Shown here: positions 34,935-43,052 of the stretch, one piece after another | How positions within the stretch are numbered: the first letter of the stretch is position 1 | Layout: each line of letters starts with the position of its first letter | From: Hyphomicrobium sp. | GTDB lineage: Bacteria; Pseudomonadota; Alphaproteobacteria; Rhizobiales; Hyphomicrobiaceae | DNA length: 43,188 nucleotides | Direction of reading: 5' to 3' | Assembly: GCA_003987725.1 (NCBI GenBank) | Contig: RXJH01000012.1 | Span: 1 to 43,188, forward strand | The notes under the pieces: generated by a model | The model's input: only the letters and a program-made list of their open reading frames with translations | The model's database searches: none | Told to the model about the DNA's origin: nothing | Made by a program: the position numbers and the translations under genes

Positions 34935-36389
34935 CTAGATGTATCGCGCATAATCCGAACTGACCTTCTCGTCGCTGACATACTTCAAGACTTCGCCAAC
35001 CGCACGGGCAGCGCGGATGGGGATGGGCAGTTTTTGATTAATCTGCGTCGAGTTCCAGTTGATTTTGGTGAGAGCGAGGACTTCAGCGGCGATCTGAGCG
35101 ATGGTGCTGTCACTGCCCGTGTAGGGGCAGAGGAGGAGGGGGCGCGGATCGTACATGCCCGGATAGGTGCCGTAGTACGGAATGCTGCCGTTCGTATAGA
35201 GCAGGCCCTTGCCCCCGAGATCGACGAACGTCCCGCGCATGACGGGATAGTTGCCGTCGCGAAGCACTTTGACGGAATAGGATTCCTGAACCCAGACAAG
35301 GTCGCGAAGCTCCGTTCCGGCTTCCTCGAGCGCTTCAAGAATGCCCTCGGCTTCCTCATCGCGGAATTTCGAAGTCTTGAGGACGATCACGCGCGCCGGG
35401 TAGTTCTTGTGATGTTTTTTGTAGGCCGCGAGCGCGTCCGAAATGAGCTGGTGGGCGTCGGTTTTCGTCATGTATGGATGGCGTCCCCGGCTCTCTGTCT
35501 GGGCGCGCTTGCCCTTCAGAATGAAGCCGCGCCCTCTCTCATCGAACATTTGGGCAGCGCTCGTGAAGAGTTGCTGACCGCCGACTTCGCGATAAAAACT
35601 GACGCCGATGTAACAGGCGGTGAAGTCTCCGTCGTGGGGCATCTTGCGCCAAGGGATGCGTCCGGTTCCTTTGTAATAAAGCGTGGTCAGGAGATTCCAG
35701 GTGCGTCCCGCCTGGTCCTGAATTTTGCGGGCGCGACTTTCCTTTATCTTGCGAGGGATTTTGGCAGTTTCGTCGAACACGTCTTCCCAGACGATCTGAA
35801 TCGGGAAGCTAAGGTTCATGGCCTTAGCCTTCAGCATCCCGCGGAAATCTGGCGCATCGGAACCGCCGCTGTCATCCTTTTCGACAGTTGCCTTGGAATC
35901 GACCTTTGCGTTCCAGACCCTTTCAATGAGGCTGACGGGTAGAGCGATAATCGCAACGTCCGGTCGGTGGCTACCCTCGTCGAGGGTCTGGAGCTGCTGA
36001 ACGATTTCGTCGACTGCGCTTTCGACGGCTCTTTGATGGTAGGGTTCCTTGCGGATCTTGTCGATCTTCGATTGCGGGATTGCCGCTGTCGAGCCCTCGG
36101 GTATTTCGAATTTGCAGCGGAACGGATTTTGGTTCCCGAGGCCCGGGAAGTCAGGATGCAGATTGGGATGTTTTTCTCCCTTGCCCTTGAAACCGGTCGC
36201 TGCAGCGGCGAAGAAATCCTTCGCATCCTCGATCGTCTTTGAATCGCCGACGACCGCGATCTTGACGACATCTCCAAGGGGGATCTGAAGAGGGCCAGCT
36301 TCGAACAGACCAAGGCGCGGATCGGGGTGGTGGTGCTTGTCGCCGAACTCGAGATGCGGCTCGTCGAAGATTTTTGTTTCGAACTTCAT
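34935..36389 (-). CDS. Short prokaryotic Argonaute (MID-PIWI), SPARDA-type
   Basis: This 484-aa protein has the size of short pAgos, which lack the N and PAZ domains. The MID region lies at about residues 130-255 ([15 protein letters not shown] before the PIWI start). The PIWI region runs from [12 protein letters not shown] (259-270) through [33 protein letters not shown] to the hallmark [20 protein letters not shown] (439-458) and [10 protein letters not shown]. The expected first catalytic Asp is replaced (GVSF), as in inactive short pAgos, so it senses but does not slice. The ATG at 36389 overlaps the stop of the DUF4365-APAZ gene by four bases. Short pAgos of this class use small RNA guides to detect invader DNA and then activate the partner nuclease (family knowledge). 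Confidence 0.93.
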   Translation of the reverse strand: MKFETKIFDEPHLEFGDKHHHPDPRLGLFEAGPLQIPLGDVVKIAVVGDSKTIEDAKDFFAAAATGFKGKGEKHPNLHPDFPGLGNQNPFRCKFEIPEGSTAAIPQSKIDKIRKEPYHQRAVESAVDEIVQQLQTLDEGSHRPDVAIIALPVSLIERVWNAKVDSKATVEKDDSGGSDAPDFRGMLKAKAMNLSFPIQIVWEDVFDETAKIPRKIKESRARKIQDQAGRTWNLLTTLYYKGTGRIPWRKMPHDGDFTACYIGVSFYREVGGQQLFTSAAQMFDERGRGFILKGKRAQTESRGRHPYMTKTDAHQLISDALAAYKKHHKNYPARVIVLKTSKFRDEEAEGILEALEEAGTELRDLVWVQESYSVKVLRDGNYPVMRGTFVDLGGKGLLYTNGSIPYYGTYPGMYDPRPLLLCPYTGSDSTIAQIAAEVLALTKINWNSTQINQKLPIPIRAARAVGEVLKYVSDEKVSSDYARYI

Positions 36390-37702
36390 CCGAACAGGCG
36401 CTCCTGCGTATCCGGCTCTGCCGTCGCCTTCTGCGAACCCCAGACGTCTTCGGGAACGCGGGTGGCGAGCGCGACCGCAGGAGGCTCGCCGAAGATCAGG
36501 CGTGGTTCGGCTTTTGCTTGGCTGAACAAGCCCCCGCGATCGCGCTCGGATTGGCTGAGGTAACGGTGCCACATGACGACCTGGCCGCGGAGAGATGCAC
36601 TGTTGTCGAGGCGCTTTTTCCCGGCAAGCAAGGCAGCTGGATAGGAGTGCGGCTGGAATCCGTTCGTGGTGAAAAAGTATGTCGGATTGACCACGAGGTA
36701 CCATTGATCAAAAAGACATTCAAAGCGGGGCACGAAAGCATGATGGCGTACAAAATCGATACGCGCTTTGTCGGCTTTGTTCACCGCGACATTGACCACT
36801 TCGGTCGATGCCTTTTTTTTGGAAGCTTCGTAGGCGAATGAGCGCGGCGTGTTTTCGGCCAGCGCCCGGAAGTAATAGAGCTTGCGCGCCTTGCTCCAGG
36901 CGAGATCCGCGCGGACCTGATGGTCGAGCGCTTTCCGAAGCAGGTAAGCAAAATTATTCAGTTCGTCCGCGTCTTCGTGGAAGCCGATTTCGGGGGTGTC
37001 GATCGCTTCAACCTGGTCGACGTCAACGACATGCTTGCAGACGGACTGGCTCGGATCGCTGAACGACCAGAAGATACCGCCTTTGATGGTCCAGTCGAAG
37101 CGGGACGGCAACTCGCTATCGAGCACGATCGAGAGGGCATTTTTCGGAGTGAGCGATGTTGAAGCGACGAATATCTCCGGCGGCAAGGTGACCGGGAGGA
37201 TATTGACGAGAGCTTCTTCGCCGCCGCCAAGAGGCGGGACATAGTAGCCGAAGCCGGCCTTCGGCACGGTGAGAGCGGCGAGGCGATCGACGGCGTTCTG
37301 ATCAAGAACATCGCGGCGCTTGTCAAAGAGCAGTTTTCGGCTCTCGTCCCCGGTTCCGAAGCCGACCTCTTTCCAGAAAAATGTGTCATCCGACTTGCGG
37401 TAAAGCACAAGAATGATCGGCAGGTTCGAGCCGCGCCAGTAGGTCAGATCGTCCGTGCGCAGAAGATAGCTAAACCCATTGTCGTCTTCTGCGGCGTAGC
37501 GTGACGAACCCGTGGTTTTGACCTGGACGGCGATCATTCGCGCCAATGGTTTGCCTTGGTCCATCACCTCGGCGATGCCGTCGACGCCGGCTTCGAGGCG
37601 CGAGCGCCCGTCAAACTGGAAGCCGATATTGAGAAAGCGCAGACGCACTGCCGTCTCGCCTATTTCTCCGAGGAGCTGGTTGTTGGTGATGATTTTGGAC
37701 AT
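36386..37702 (-). CDS. DUF4365 (DREN) nuclease fused to an APAZ-like domain, SPARDA effector
   Basis: This 438-aa protein has a PD-(D/E)xK nuclease of the DUF4365 family at residues 1-180: [12 protein letters not shown] (E13, E16), GVDGIAEV (D41) and the core VQVKTTG (Q60, K62). Residues about 190-438 match the place and size of the APAZ domain that binds the short pAgo ([49 protein letters not shown]). The two proteins should form a heterodimer. On target recognition such complexes assemble and degrade DNA and RNA indiscriminately, causing cell dormancy or death that stops plasmids and phages. It is the first gene of a two-gene operon. The APAZ assignment rests on architecture rather than a profile search. 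Confidence 0.9.
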   Translation of the reverse strand: MSKIITNNQLLGEIGETAVRLRFLNIGFQFDGRSRLEAGVDGIAEVMDQGKPLARMIAVQVKTTGSSRYAAEDDNGFSYLLRTDDLTYWRGSNLPIILVLYRKSDDTFFWKEVGFGTGDESRKLLFDKRRDVLDQNAVDRLAALTVPKAGFGYYVPPLGGGEEALVNILPVTLPPEIFVASTSLTPKNALSIVLDSELPSRFDWTIKGGIFWSFSDPSQSVCKHVVDVDQVEAIDTPEIGFHEDADELNNFAYLLRKALDHQVRADLAWSKARKLYYFRALAENTPRSFAYEASKKKASTEVVNVAVNKADKARIDFVRHHAFVPRFECLFDQWYLVVNPTYFFTTNGFQPHSYPAALLAGKKRLDNSASLRGQVVMWHRYLSQSERDRGGLFSQAKAEPRLIFGEPPAVALATRVPEDVWGSQKATAEPDTQERLFG

Positions 37703-37766
37703 CTTAACATACTAGAACGAGTCAAGAACATTCAGAAGCGTTACGGACCAATTATCCGCAGGATTC

Positions 37767-37835
37767 GCATTCGTCGACGGAGGAAAGTTGCTTGTGGCGG
37801 TTAAGGAAATGGCGCTGGAGGGGATCGTATCGAAA
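37767..37835 (+). pseudogene. Possible ATP-dependent DNA ligase fragment
   Basis: A 23-codon plus-strand stretch reads as ligase: it holds GGKLL, then VKEMALEGIVSK. The EGIVSK motif is ligase motif IV of ATP-dependent DNA ligases of the LigD/LigC kind. There is no start or continuation, and the tail runs into the end of the AbiEii gene on the other strand. It is probably a scar from gene replacement between the SPARDA and AbiE modules. Chance similarity cannot be excluded at this length. Confidence 0.35.
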
Positions 37836-37844
37836 ACGGGCGGA

Positions 37845-38753
37845 TCAGGCGTGTGTGTCGGCGGGCTCGCTGAACGTGCGGGCTAGAGCGTCTGCTTCAT
37901 CGCGGAGCGCGCGTGCGGTGTCTGCGGCGAGAGCGGTTTCGGCCGGCGTCAGATTTCCAAGGAAACGGAAGCCGTCGACGACGCGCCTGATCATCGCCTC
38001 GAGATTTGGCCGTTGGTCCCGGCGCAGCAGGTTGGTGAGATCGGCGATGTCGTAATCGGCCTCACCCGTGACGCGGGCTGCGAAGCACTGGTAGTTGAGA
38101 GCGTCGTTGCTGTTCCACAATTTGAGGACGGCGAGGCCGCGCACCAAGTCGCGATTGAAGTCGAGGCCGGAGAGTTCCGAGAGATCGTGCACGTCGCGAA
38201 TCTTCGAGCGCTGGCTGGCGGCGCGGATCTTCTCCGCCACGGCTTCCTCGATGGCGAGGGACGGGATGGCGGCGGGAGCGAAGTCCAGCAGGTCGAAATA
38301 ATCCTGCCGCATCTGGGCGACGTCGCGCACCGGCAGGATCGGCGCTTCCCTGAGGCTGATTTGCAGTTTGATTGCCACGCCGGCATCGTTTCCATCATGG
38401 CGGCAAATGGGATTGCAGGCGCATGTTTCATCCGTGAAGTACCAGTCCCTGTCAGGGACCTCGAAGCTGAGGCCGCGATAGGGCTCTTCAAGGATCTGAC
38501 GAAGTTCGAGGGCAAGATCATCCCTCGAGATATCGCCGCGGCGCGTGAAGTCGAGATCGGTCGAGAGCCGGCCGCGGGGGCCGAACACCATTTTGCGCAG
38601 CATGGTGCCGCCTTTGAAAGCAACATGGGTGGCGAGGCCGCGTTCGACGAACATCTGAAGAAGATGTGTGAGGATGACGTCGATCTCGACGATGCCGATA
38701 TCGCGCGCCCCGGCCTGGCGGGCAACGCCGCGCAGCTGATTGACGGTCAGCAT
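37845..38753 (-). CDS. AbiEii-type nucleotidyltransferase toxin
   Basis: This 302-aa cytoplasmic protein of the AbiEii/AbiGii family carries the nucleotidyltransferase core FKGGTMLRKMVFG (G48, G49) and STDLDFT (D66, D68). These toxins transfer nucleotides to an RNA target and halt growth. The central and C-terminal regions show EEAVAEKIRAA and a long helical end. The ATG at 38753 overlaps the antitoxin stop (TGATG), marking translational coupling. Type IV pairs of this kind act as abortive-infection systems. The proximity to SPARDA supports a defence role. Confidence 0.92.
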   Translation of the reverse strand: MLTVNQLRGVARQAGARDIGIVEIDVILTHLLQMFVERGLATHVAFKGGTMLRKMVFGPRGRLSTDLDFTRRGDISRDDLALELRQILEEPYRGLSFEVPDRDWYFTDETCACNPICRHDGNDAGVAIKLQISLREAPILPVRDVAQMRQDYFDLLDFAPAAIPSLAIEEAVAEKIRAASQRSKIRDVHDLSELSGLDFNRDLVRGLAVLKLWNSNDALNYQCFAARVTGEADYDIADLTNLLRRDQRPNLEAMIRRVVDGFRFLGNLTPAETALAADTARALRDEADALARTFSEPADTHA

Positions 38754-39586
38754 CAGGCATTCGCTCCCGGTACTTCGGCGAGGAGATCCTTGCGCCGCGC
38801 GTTGACGAAGAGGCCCCATTCCGCGACGTAGCCGATGTCGTGGTCGCGGCGCTTGTCGTGTCCGAAATGGAAATGATAGCCTTTGGGGATCGCAGCCCGG
38901 AGCGCCGCGCGCACGTGATCGGGCAGCGGCCGGCCGACGAGATCCGACAGGAATCCGAGGCGCTGCAAAAGGGCCTTCGATTTCATCGGCAGCGCGGCTT
39001 CGAGCACGTCATTCGGCTCGACCTTTGAAAGCGCGGCGTGAGTGATGCGGGTGAGCTCGGTTGCGCCGCCGCAGAGATCAGGCCGATCGAGGCAATCGAT
39101 GAGCGTCTTGGCGGGCGTCGAAATGGCGACCGGCCGGTCAAAGACCTTATAGGTGAGATACCCGAAGAATTTGCGCGGCGTCACCTTGATGAAGCGCACC
39201 GGATTGCCCTCGATTTCGCGGGCGGGAACCTGTTTGAGCGTGGCGACAAAGACGGTCATCGGCTTTTGGGTGGTGAAACCGTGCCGCGACGCGGCGGACC
39301 ACCAGCCGATATAGGAAGGGTCGACGGCGCCGGCGGCAAGCGCGAGGATGTTGTTCTCGCCAAGATTCTCGGGTCCGTGCTCTGGGGGCAGGAACATGTA
39401 GCGGCCGCCGACGATGCGCGAGAGCCAGCCCTTGCGGATCAGGTTCTGGATGACCTTGCGGCCGGAGCGGCCGGAGCCGAGGAGGCGAAGAATGTCCGCT
39501 GCATCCACGACTTGGCGTCCCTGCTCGCGGAGGGTGAGGACAACCTTAGATTCGGCGGGGCCGAGCGTGCGTAGGTTAGTTTTCAT
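38753..39586 (-). CDS. AbiEi-type antitoxin and autorepressor
   Basis: This 277-aa protein has an N-terminal winged-helix (VVDAADILRLLGSGRSGRKVIQNLIRKGWLSRIVGGRYMFLPPE) followed by the AbiEi C-terminal domain (YIGWWSAASRHGFTTQ, VFVATLKQVPAREIEG, VAISTPAKTLIDCLDRPDLCGG). In this family the antitoxin neutralises the toxin and represses its own promoter by binding inverted repeats; a matching palindrome lies just upstream. The ATG at 39586 is chosen. The ribosome site is weak. Confidence 0.92.
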   Translation of the reverse strand: MKTNLRTLGPAESKVVLTLREQGRQVVDAADILRLLGSGRSGRKVIQNLIRKGWLSRIVGGRYMFLPPEHGPENLGENNILALAAGAVDPSYIGWWSAASRHGFTTQKPMTVFVATLKQVPAREIEGNPVRFIKVTPRKFFGYLTYKVFDRPVAISTPAKTLIDCLDRPDLCGGATELTRITHAALSKVEPNDVLEAALPMKSKALLQRLGFLSDLVGRPLPDHVRAALRAAIPKGYHFHFGHDKRRDHDIGYVAEWGLFVNARRKDLLAEVPGANA

Positions 39587-39604
39587 GTCATTTTGGCCAT
39601 GGGA

Positions 39605-39650
39605 GGGATATTATCATATATAGAATACCCCATTTGAGTGTCGCCGTCAA
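39605..39650 (-). promoter_or_regulatory. AbiE promoter with overlapping palindrome
   Basis: On the minus strand TTGACG (39645-39650) and TATTCT (39622-39627) are 17 bases apart, a near-consensus promoter. An AT-rich palindrome at 39605-39631 (arms GGGaTATT and AATAcCCC) covers the -10, fitting autorepression by the AbiEi antitoxin. A weaker related pair of GGG/CCC arms lies at about 39658-39684. Confidence 0.65.
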
Positions 39651-39987
39651 GATTGTAGGGTGCTTTGTATGCGTTATTACCCCCAAGAGAGCTAAAATAT
39701 CATAATAACTACCCAAGCGTTCAAGAGACCCGCTGAAGAAGCGCGCAGTGCGTGCGACGGCTGATGTCGGTGCGCCAGCGCATAGGGCGGAGGTAGGTTA
39801 GGCGTGGTGGGGCTTGGCAACGTAAATATGCGTGAGGAGCCAGGTGCAGGGGGCGCCCCGGTGTGTAGAGCTTGGCGAGCAGCTCAGAGTTGCGGCCGTT
39901 TCGTGGGGACATGCGAGCCTGTCGTTTGCCATGACGCACAGGCGCCTGAAGAGGTGAAGGGGAAGCAGAGTCATAGGATGATGGTCT
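39651..39987. other. Intergenic stretch without a supported gene
   Basis: Frames on the minus strand (for example 39721-40083) have no ribosome site, odd composition and run through the hairpin at 39988. I see no tRNA or known RNA here. The AT-rich part near 39690-39715 could hold further AbiE regulatory sites. Confidence 0.3.
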
Positions 39988-40042
39988 CCTTGTCGTTTGT
40001 TCGGTTTCCTCTCCCGCGAGTGGGAAACCGCAAACGACAAGG
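39988..40042. repeat. 55-nt near-perfect hairpin upstream of the GIY-YIG/HNH operon
   Basis: The outer arms CCTTGTCGTTTG (39988-39999) and CAAACGACAAGG (40031-40042) pair perfectly. After a TT bulge the inner arms CGGTTTCC (40002-40009) and GGAAACCG (40023-40030) pair perfectly, and CTC/GAG closes a CCGC loop. There is no following T tract, so it is not an ordinary terminator. It lies 99 bases before the GIY-YIG start. It could be a structured leader, a small RNA, a protein-binding site or the end of a mobile element. Confidence 0.85.
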
Positions 40043-40141
40043 GGATGGTATAGGCCGTGCGCGATGCTCAGAACGCTGACCACGCCCTGGATTCAGGGGA
40101 ATAATCGGCGCGTGCGTGAGTCGGCGGCCCGGGGGAACAGC

Positions 40142-41191
40142 ATGCGCTACGTCAGCGTGCGGCAGGTGCATCGCTTAATAGGGTTGAATTATCCGGGCGG
40201 CGCGCCGGAGCTTGCAGCCGCGCTGGAGAATTTTCTATGCCACGCCGAGGCGCAGGGAGAAAAGTTTCCGGATCTCTTGCTCGCTCACAACCTCTCGGGC
40301 CGACGGGACCGGGAGGCCTGCGAATTGGCGTCTGTCGATGCTGACATTGTCCTTGAACGGGATATCGCGAGCGGGCGCGTTGAGACAGTGTTGAAGGATT
40401 ATCGGGTGCATACGGAATTCGCGCGCGAGGGTGAGGAGCGGCGCGTGGTTGTACATATCGAATTGAAATATCAGGATCGCACCAGATGGGCGATCCATGT
40501 GCCGCTGCAGGCGCTGATGAAAGGGTTCGGTGATCCAGAGGACGGACACCAGTGTTACGCGCATACGATTGCGCGGCTGGATGCCGACGGAAAGCCCGAG
40601 ACCGAATATATCTATTGCGGAATCACGTCGCGGAATTGGCTGCAGCGTATGGCCGAGCATTTTCGGGCGGCGCGGTCCGGAAGCAACATCCGGTTTCATC
40701 GCGCCTGGCGGGAGTATCAAGGGCGGTCCGACGTTCTGCTCGGGTCGGAACTGATTGTGTTGAACCAGACAAGGGCGCGGGCGCTGAGTTGGGAAGAATG
40801 GATCGTTGATCGGTACAGGGATGAGAACCGGTCGTTGAACATGATCGCGGGTGGTGAAAAGGGGCGGAGAGAGCTGCAGAGATTGGGCTATCTGGCGCGA
40901 ACGGACGGATCGCTCGAGGAATGGGATGCGGCCGTCATGAATTATGCGCGGGACCACGGGCGGGCCGGCGTACCCAATCTGTTGATTGCAGGTTTGTGGG
41001 AGGACGACGCCTATTACGCACGTGTCATTGAAGCGCGTTCCGACACGTTGGGGCGGGAGCAGGTTCGCCAGATCAGGTATCTCGCTTCGCTCAATTGGCC
41101 GCCCGAGAAGATCTGCGACGAGGTTGGGGCGCTGAATGTCGACCAGGTCCGGCGCGTGCTGCAAGGAAAGACGTATCTGCGGATGCAATAG
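40142..41191 (+). CDS. GIY-YIG-like nuclease with novel N-terminal domain
   Basis: This 349-aa protein starts at the ATG at 40142, with GGGGGAA just upstream; the frame is open to 40064. Residues 1-130 form an unrecognised, acidic domain. Residues 137-245 match a GIY-YIG nuclease: CYAHTIARL as the first strand, EYIYCGITSRNWLQRMAEH (Y158-C-G160, R169), SWEEWIVDRYRDE (catalytic-type Glu 218 or 219) and SLNMIAGGEKG (N233), the LN..GG end seen in several GIY-YIG families. A helical C-terminal part (260-349) ends with an HTH-like segment (ICDEVGALNVDQVRRVLQGK). The HNH-like gene follows after 20 bases, so they form an operon. I know no named system with this pair. Confidence 0.7.
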   Translation: MRYVSVRQVHRLIGLNYPGGAPELAAALENFLCHAEAQGEKFPDLLLAHNLSGRRDREACELASVDADIVLERDIASGRVETVLKDYRVHTEFAREGEERRVVVHIELKYQDRTRWAIHVPLQALMKGFGDPEDGHQCYAHTIARLDADGKPETEYIYCGITSRNWLQRMAEHFRAARSGSNIRFHRAWREYQGRSDVLLGSELIVLNQTRARALSWEEWIVDRYRDENRSLNMIAGGEKGRRELQRLGYLARTDGSLEEWDAAVMNYARDHGRAGVPNLLIAGLWEDDAYYARVIEARSDTLGREQVRQIRYLASLNWPPEKICDEVGALNVDQVRRVLQGKTYLRMQ

Positions 41192-41211
41192 TGCCGTGAG
41201 GGGGATCCTCA

Positions 41212-42528
41212 GTGTCGGATGATTATAGCCAGCGTGTCATTGATCTTTTGCCCGAGGACGTTCTGAAGCGGTATTTTGAGATCAGGCAGCTTATTTCTGT
41301 CCGCCGTGAGGAACTCTCAAACCTTCGGTTTGAGCTGATTGAGATCGCGCGTGCTTACGGTATCCCAGGCATCGACAATCCGACGTCGGGATCGAATGAG
41401 CGCATCCGACGAGCGTTGAACGGGTGCGCCGTCGAGATCAATTCAAACTGGGCGTCTGTCGGAGAGGATTGGTCTTGCCCATGCTGTCGGCGCACGAAAC
41501 CCGAGTGCGCGCGATTGGGATCCAAGGGGCAGATGATCGGCAAGCTTGTCGCGCACCACGATCACATAGAAGATTTCATGAGCGTCGTCCTGGGCGAGCT
41601 GTCGAAAGATGTAAGCATTGAAGCATTATCTGCCGGTGATGCGTTGAGCTTCATCCGGCGTGGAGTCCCGCTGTTCACGCGTTTCGACCGCGTTGTCATT
41701 TGCGAGGACTGCAATAACGCCGAATCCACCGGCAAGCGCCTGGTTGGGGCGGACCGGTATTTTACTTTCACACCGAAGGAGATTGCCGCTTTTCTCCGGA
41801 TGTCGCCAAACACTGCCCATAGTCTGGATGAGTCGGCGCTTGGTGAGATCTACGCATCCGCTCAACGACATTACGATTTGAGGATCGCAGCGATCAAGAA
41901 ACTTGCGGAGCGCGCCTTCAAGGGGACGGCCTGGTACGAGCCGGTTGAATTCGGGGATCGCGAGGAGCAGGTCGACAGAAGAGCGCAGCTGGCGCTCAAG
42001 CTATTCGGGTTGGATGATGTCGGCTTGCGGGCCGTGCGTGATATCTTTCTTACGACGGAGAAAATTGCGGCCGAACATGCATCAGCTTGGCGCACGAAGA
42101 AGAGTGTGCCATCCCGCGCGCCGAGCGAACAGGAAATCGAGTTCGTAACCCGAGGGAATGTGAAATTCGAAAGCCTTCCCGAGGGCTGGAGGTGTCCTTG
42201 CTGCATGCGATCGAAGCGGGACGTCATCCGCTGGAGTCACAACTCGAAAAAGTTCATGTTCGTTGTGGTGACGCGCAAGGTTCCTGAGGCAACGGCCCGC
42301 TTCGGTACGCGCCAGATCACACTCTGTGATGCCTGCAACCATATCTTTCAGGAGGTCTATAAAGAACTCCGCGTGGCTTCGGGGAATGTGTCAGTTCCCG
42401 ACGATCTGATCGATCTCGACGATGTGCGCGCTGTTATCGCTCCGGCGGCGCACAGTCTTCATGACGTGAAGTCCGACGCCGCCCAGATGCTGGTGAGCAA
42501 ATGTCTCCCTCTACTGGAAGTCGAGTAG
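41212..42528 (+). CDS. HNH-like protein with two zinc-cluster domains
   Basis: This 438-aa protein starts at a GTG with AGGGGG about eight bases upstream. A helical N-terminus (residues 1-70) precedes a first zinc/HNH-like unit: CPCC (89-92), HHDHIED (115-121) and CEDCNNAES (164-172), the order expected for a beta-beta-alpha-metal nuclease with two zinc-binding Cys pairs. A second unit at 328-376 repeats CPCC and CDACN but has only WSHNS in place of HHDH, so it is probably structural. Such double-unit HNH proteins can be restriction-type nucleases. It is the second gene of a two-gene operon with the GIY-YIG protein. The exact family is unknown to me. Confidence 0.7.
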   Translation: MSDDYSQRVIDLLPEDVLKRYFEIRQLISVRREELSNLRFELIEIARAYGIPGIDNPTSGSNERIRRALNGCAVEINSNWASVGEDWSCPCCRRTKPECARLGSKGQMIGKLVAHHDHIEDFMSVVLGELSKDVSIEALSAGDALSFIRRGVPLFTRFDRVVICEDCNNAESTGKRLVGADRYFTFTPKEIAAFLRMSPNTAHSLDESALGEIYASAQRHYDLRIAAIKKLAERAFKGTAWYEPVEFGDREEQVDRRAQLALKLFGLDDVGLRAVRDIFLTTEKIAAEHASAWRTKKSVPSRAPSEQEIEFVTRGNVKFESLPEGWRCPCCMRSKRDVIRWSHNSKKFMFVVVTRKVPEATARFGTRQITLCDACNHIFQEVYKELRVASGNVSVPDDLIDLDDVRAVIAPAAHSLHDVKSDAAQMLVSKCLPLLEVE

Positions 42529-42575
42529 GGTTTGGGATTGCGGTGGAATATTAGACTGGGCGGGAGGGAGGTTCG

Positions 42576-42788
42576 TCAGTCGCAGTCGCGGCCGCCGATG
42601 CTGCTGAGAAGGCCCGAACGCCACGAGACGACGGCGACCTCCGTGCCGACGGGAAGACGTGGCCTCGGGTTTGGCCCGGCGACGAGGTTGTCGGGAGCAC
42701 CAACGTTGTCGAGAATATGTTCCGCACACCAAGTGCGTTTGGCGGATGGCGAACTATCAACGATCGGTAGTCGCGCACATTTGTCGTC
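42576..42788 (-). other. In-frame open extension after the RHH gene, possible remnant
   Basis: After the TAG of the ribbon-helix-helix gene the same frame stays open for 70 codons to a TGA at 42576. It reads like protein (WCAEHILDNVGAPDNLVAG; PVGTEVAVVSWRSG) but has no start codon. It could be the 3' part of a longer gene cut by the TAG, or an unrelated fragment. The remaining bases 42529-42575 hold nothing I can support. Confidence 0.2.
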
Positions 42789-43052
42789 CTAATCGCTAGG
42801 GTCTAAACCGTCGTCGTAGCCAAACAGCGAGGAATCTGAATTTTCTGGAGCAATCGCGTCCACCTTCGCAGATGATCTAACAACGCTGTCAATTTGAGAG
42901 GCAAGCAACTTAATATCTCGAGCAACCCCCTGTTGGATGTAGTGCCGCATCAGAGTCGATTTACTCATGAAAGTGCAGCGGCAGATCTGATTCAGAGCGC
43001 GTTCTGTTGCCTCATCAAGTCTCAGGTGGTAGCGATAATCGAAGTTTCCCAT
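42789..43052 (-). CDS. Ribbon-helix-helix-like DNA-binding protein
   Basis: This 87-aa protein starts at the ATG at 43052 with AAGGAG seven bases upstream; the frame is open further up. Residues 5-45 (YRYHLRLDEATERALNQI, FMSKSTLMRHYIQQGV) show the beta-strand then two-helix pattern of RHH proteins, which act as repressors, antitoxins or relaxosome/partition accessories on plasmids and integrative elements. The acidic C-terminus is unremarkable. It is consistent with a mobile element continuing past the right edge. The remaining bases 43053-43188 show only its leader. Confidence 0.6.
   Translation of the reverse strand: MGNFDYRYHLRLDEATERALNQICRCTFMSKSTLMRHYIQQGVARDIKLLASQIDSVVRSSAKVDAIAPENSDSSLFGYDDGLDPSD

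Noticed and set aside
34917-35942. A 341-codon plus-strand frame antisense to the Argonaute gene
   Set aside because: It mirrors the codon phase of the real gene, has no ribosome site or recognisable domain, and the minus-strand product has clear PIWI motifs.
36386-37702. TIR- or SIR2-APAZ (SPARTA/SPARSA-type) effector
   Set aside because: The N-terminal domain shows the E/D/QxK nuclease pattern of DUF4365 and no TIR or SIR2 NAD-binding motifs.
38013-38831. Long plus-strand frames opposite the AbiE genes (also 39038-39574)
   Set aside because: They are GC-driven shadows; the minus-strand proteins have family motifs and an overlapping stop/start.
40235-41188. A 317-codon minus-strand frame opposite the GIY-YIG gene
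   Set aside because: No ribosome site and Pro/Arg-rich composition; the plus-strand frame has a strong ribosome site and nuclease motifs.
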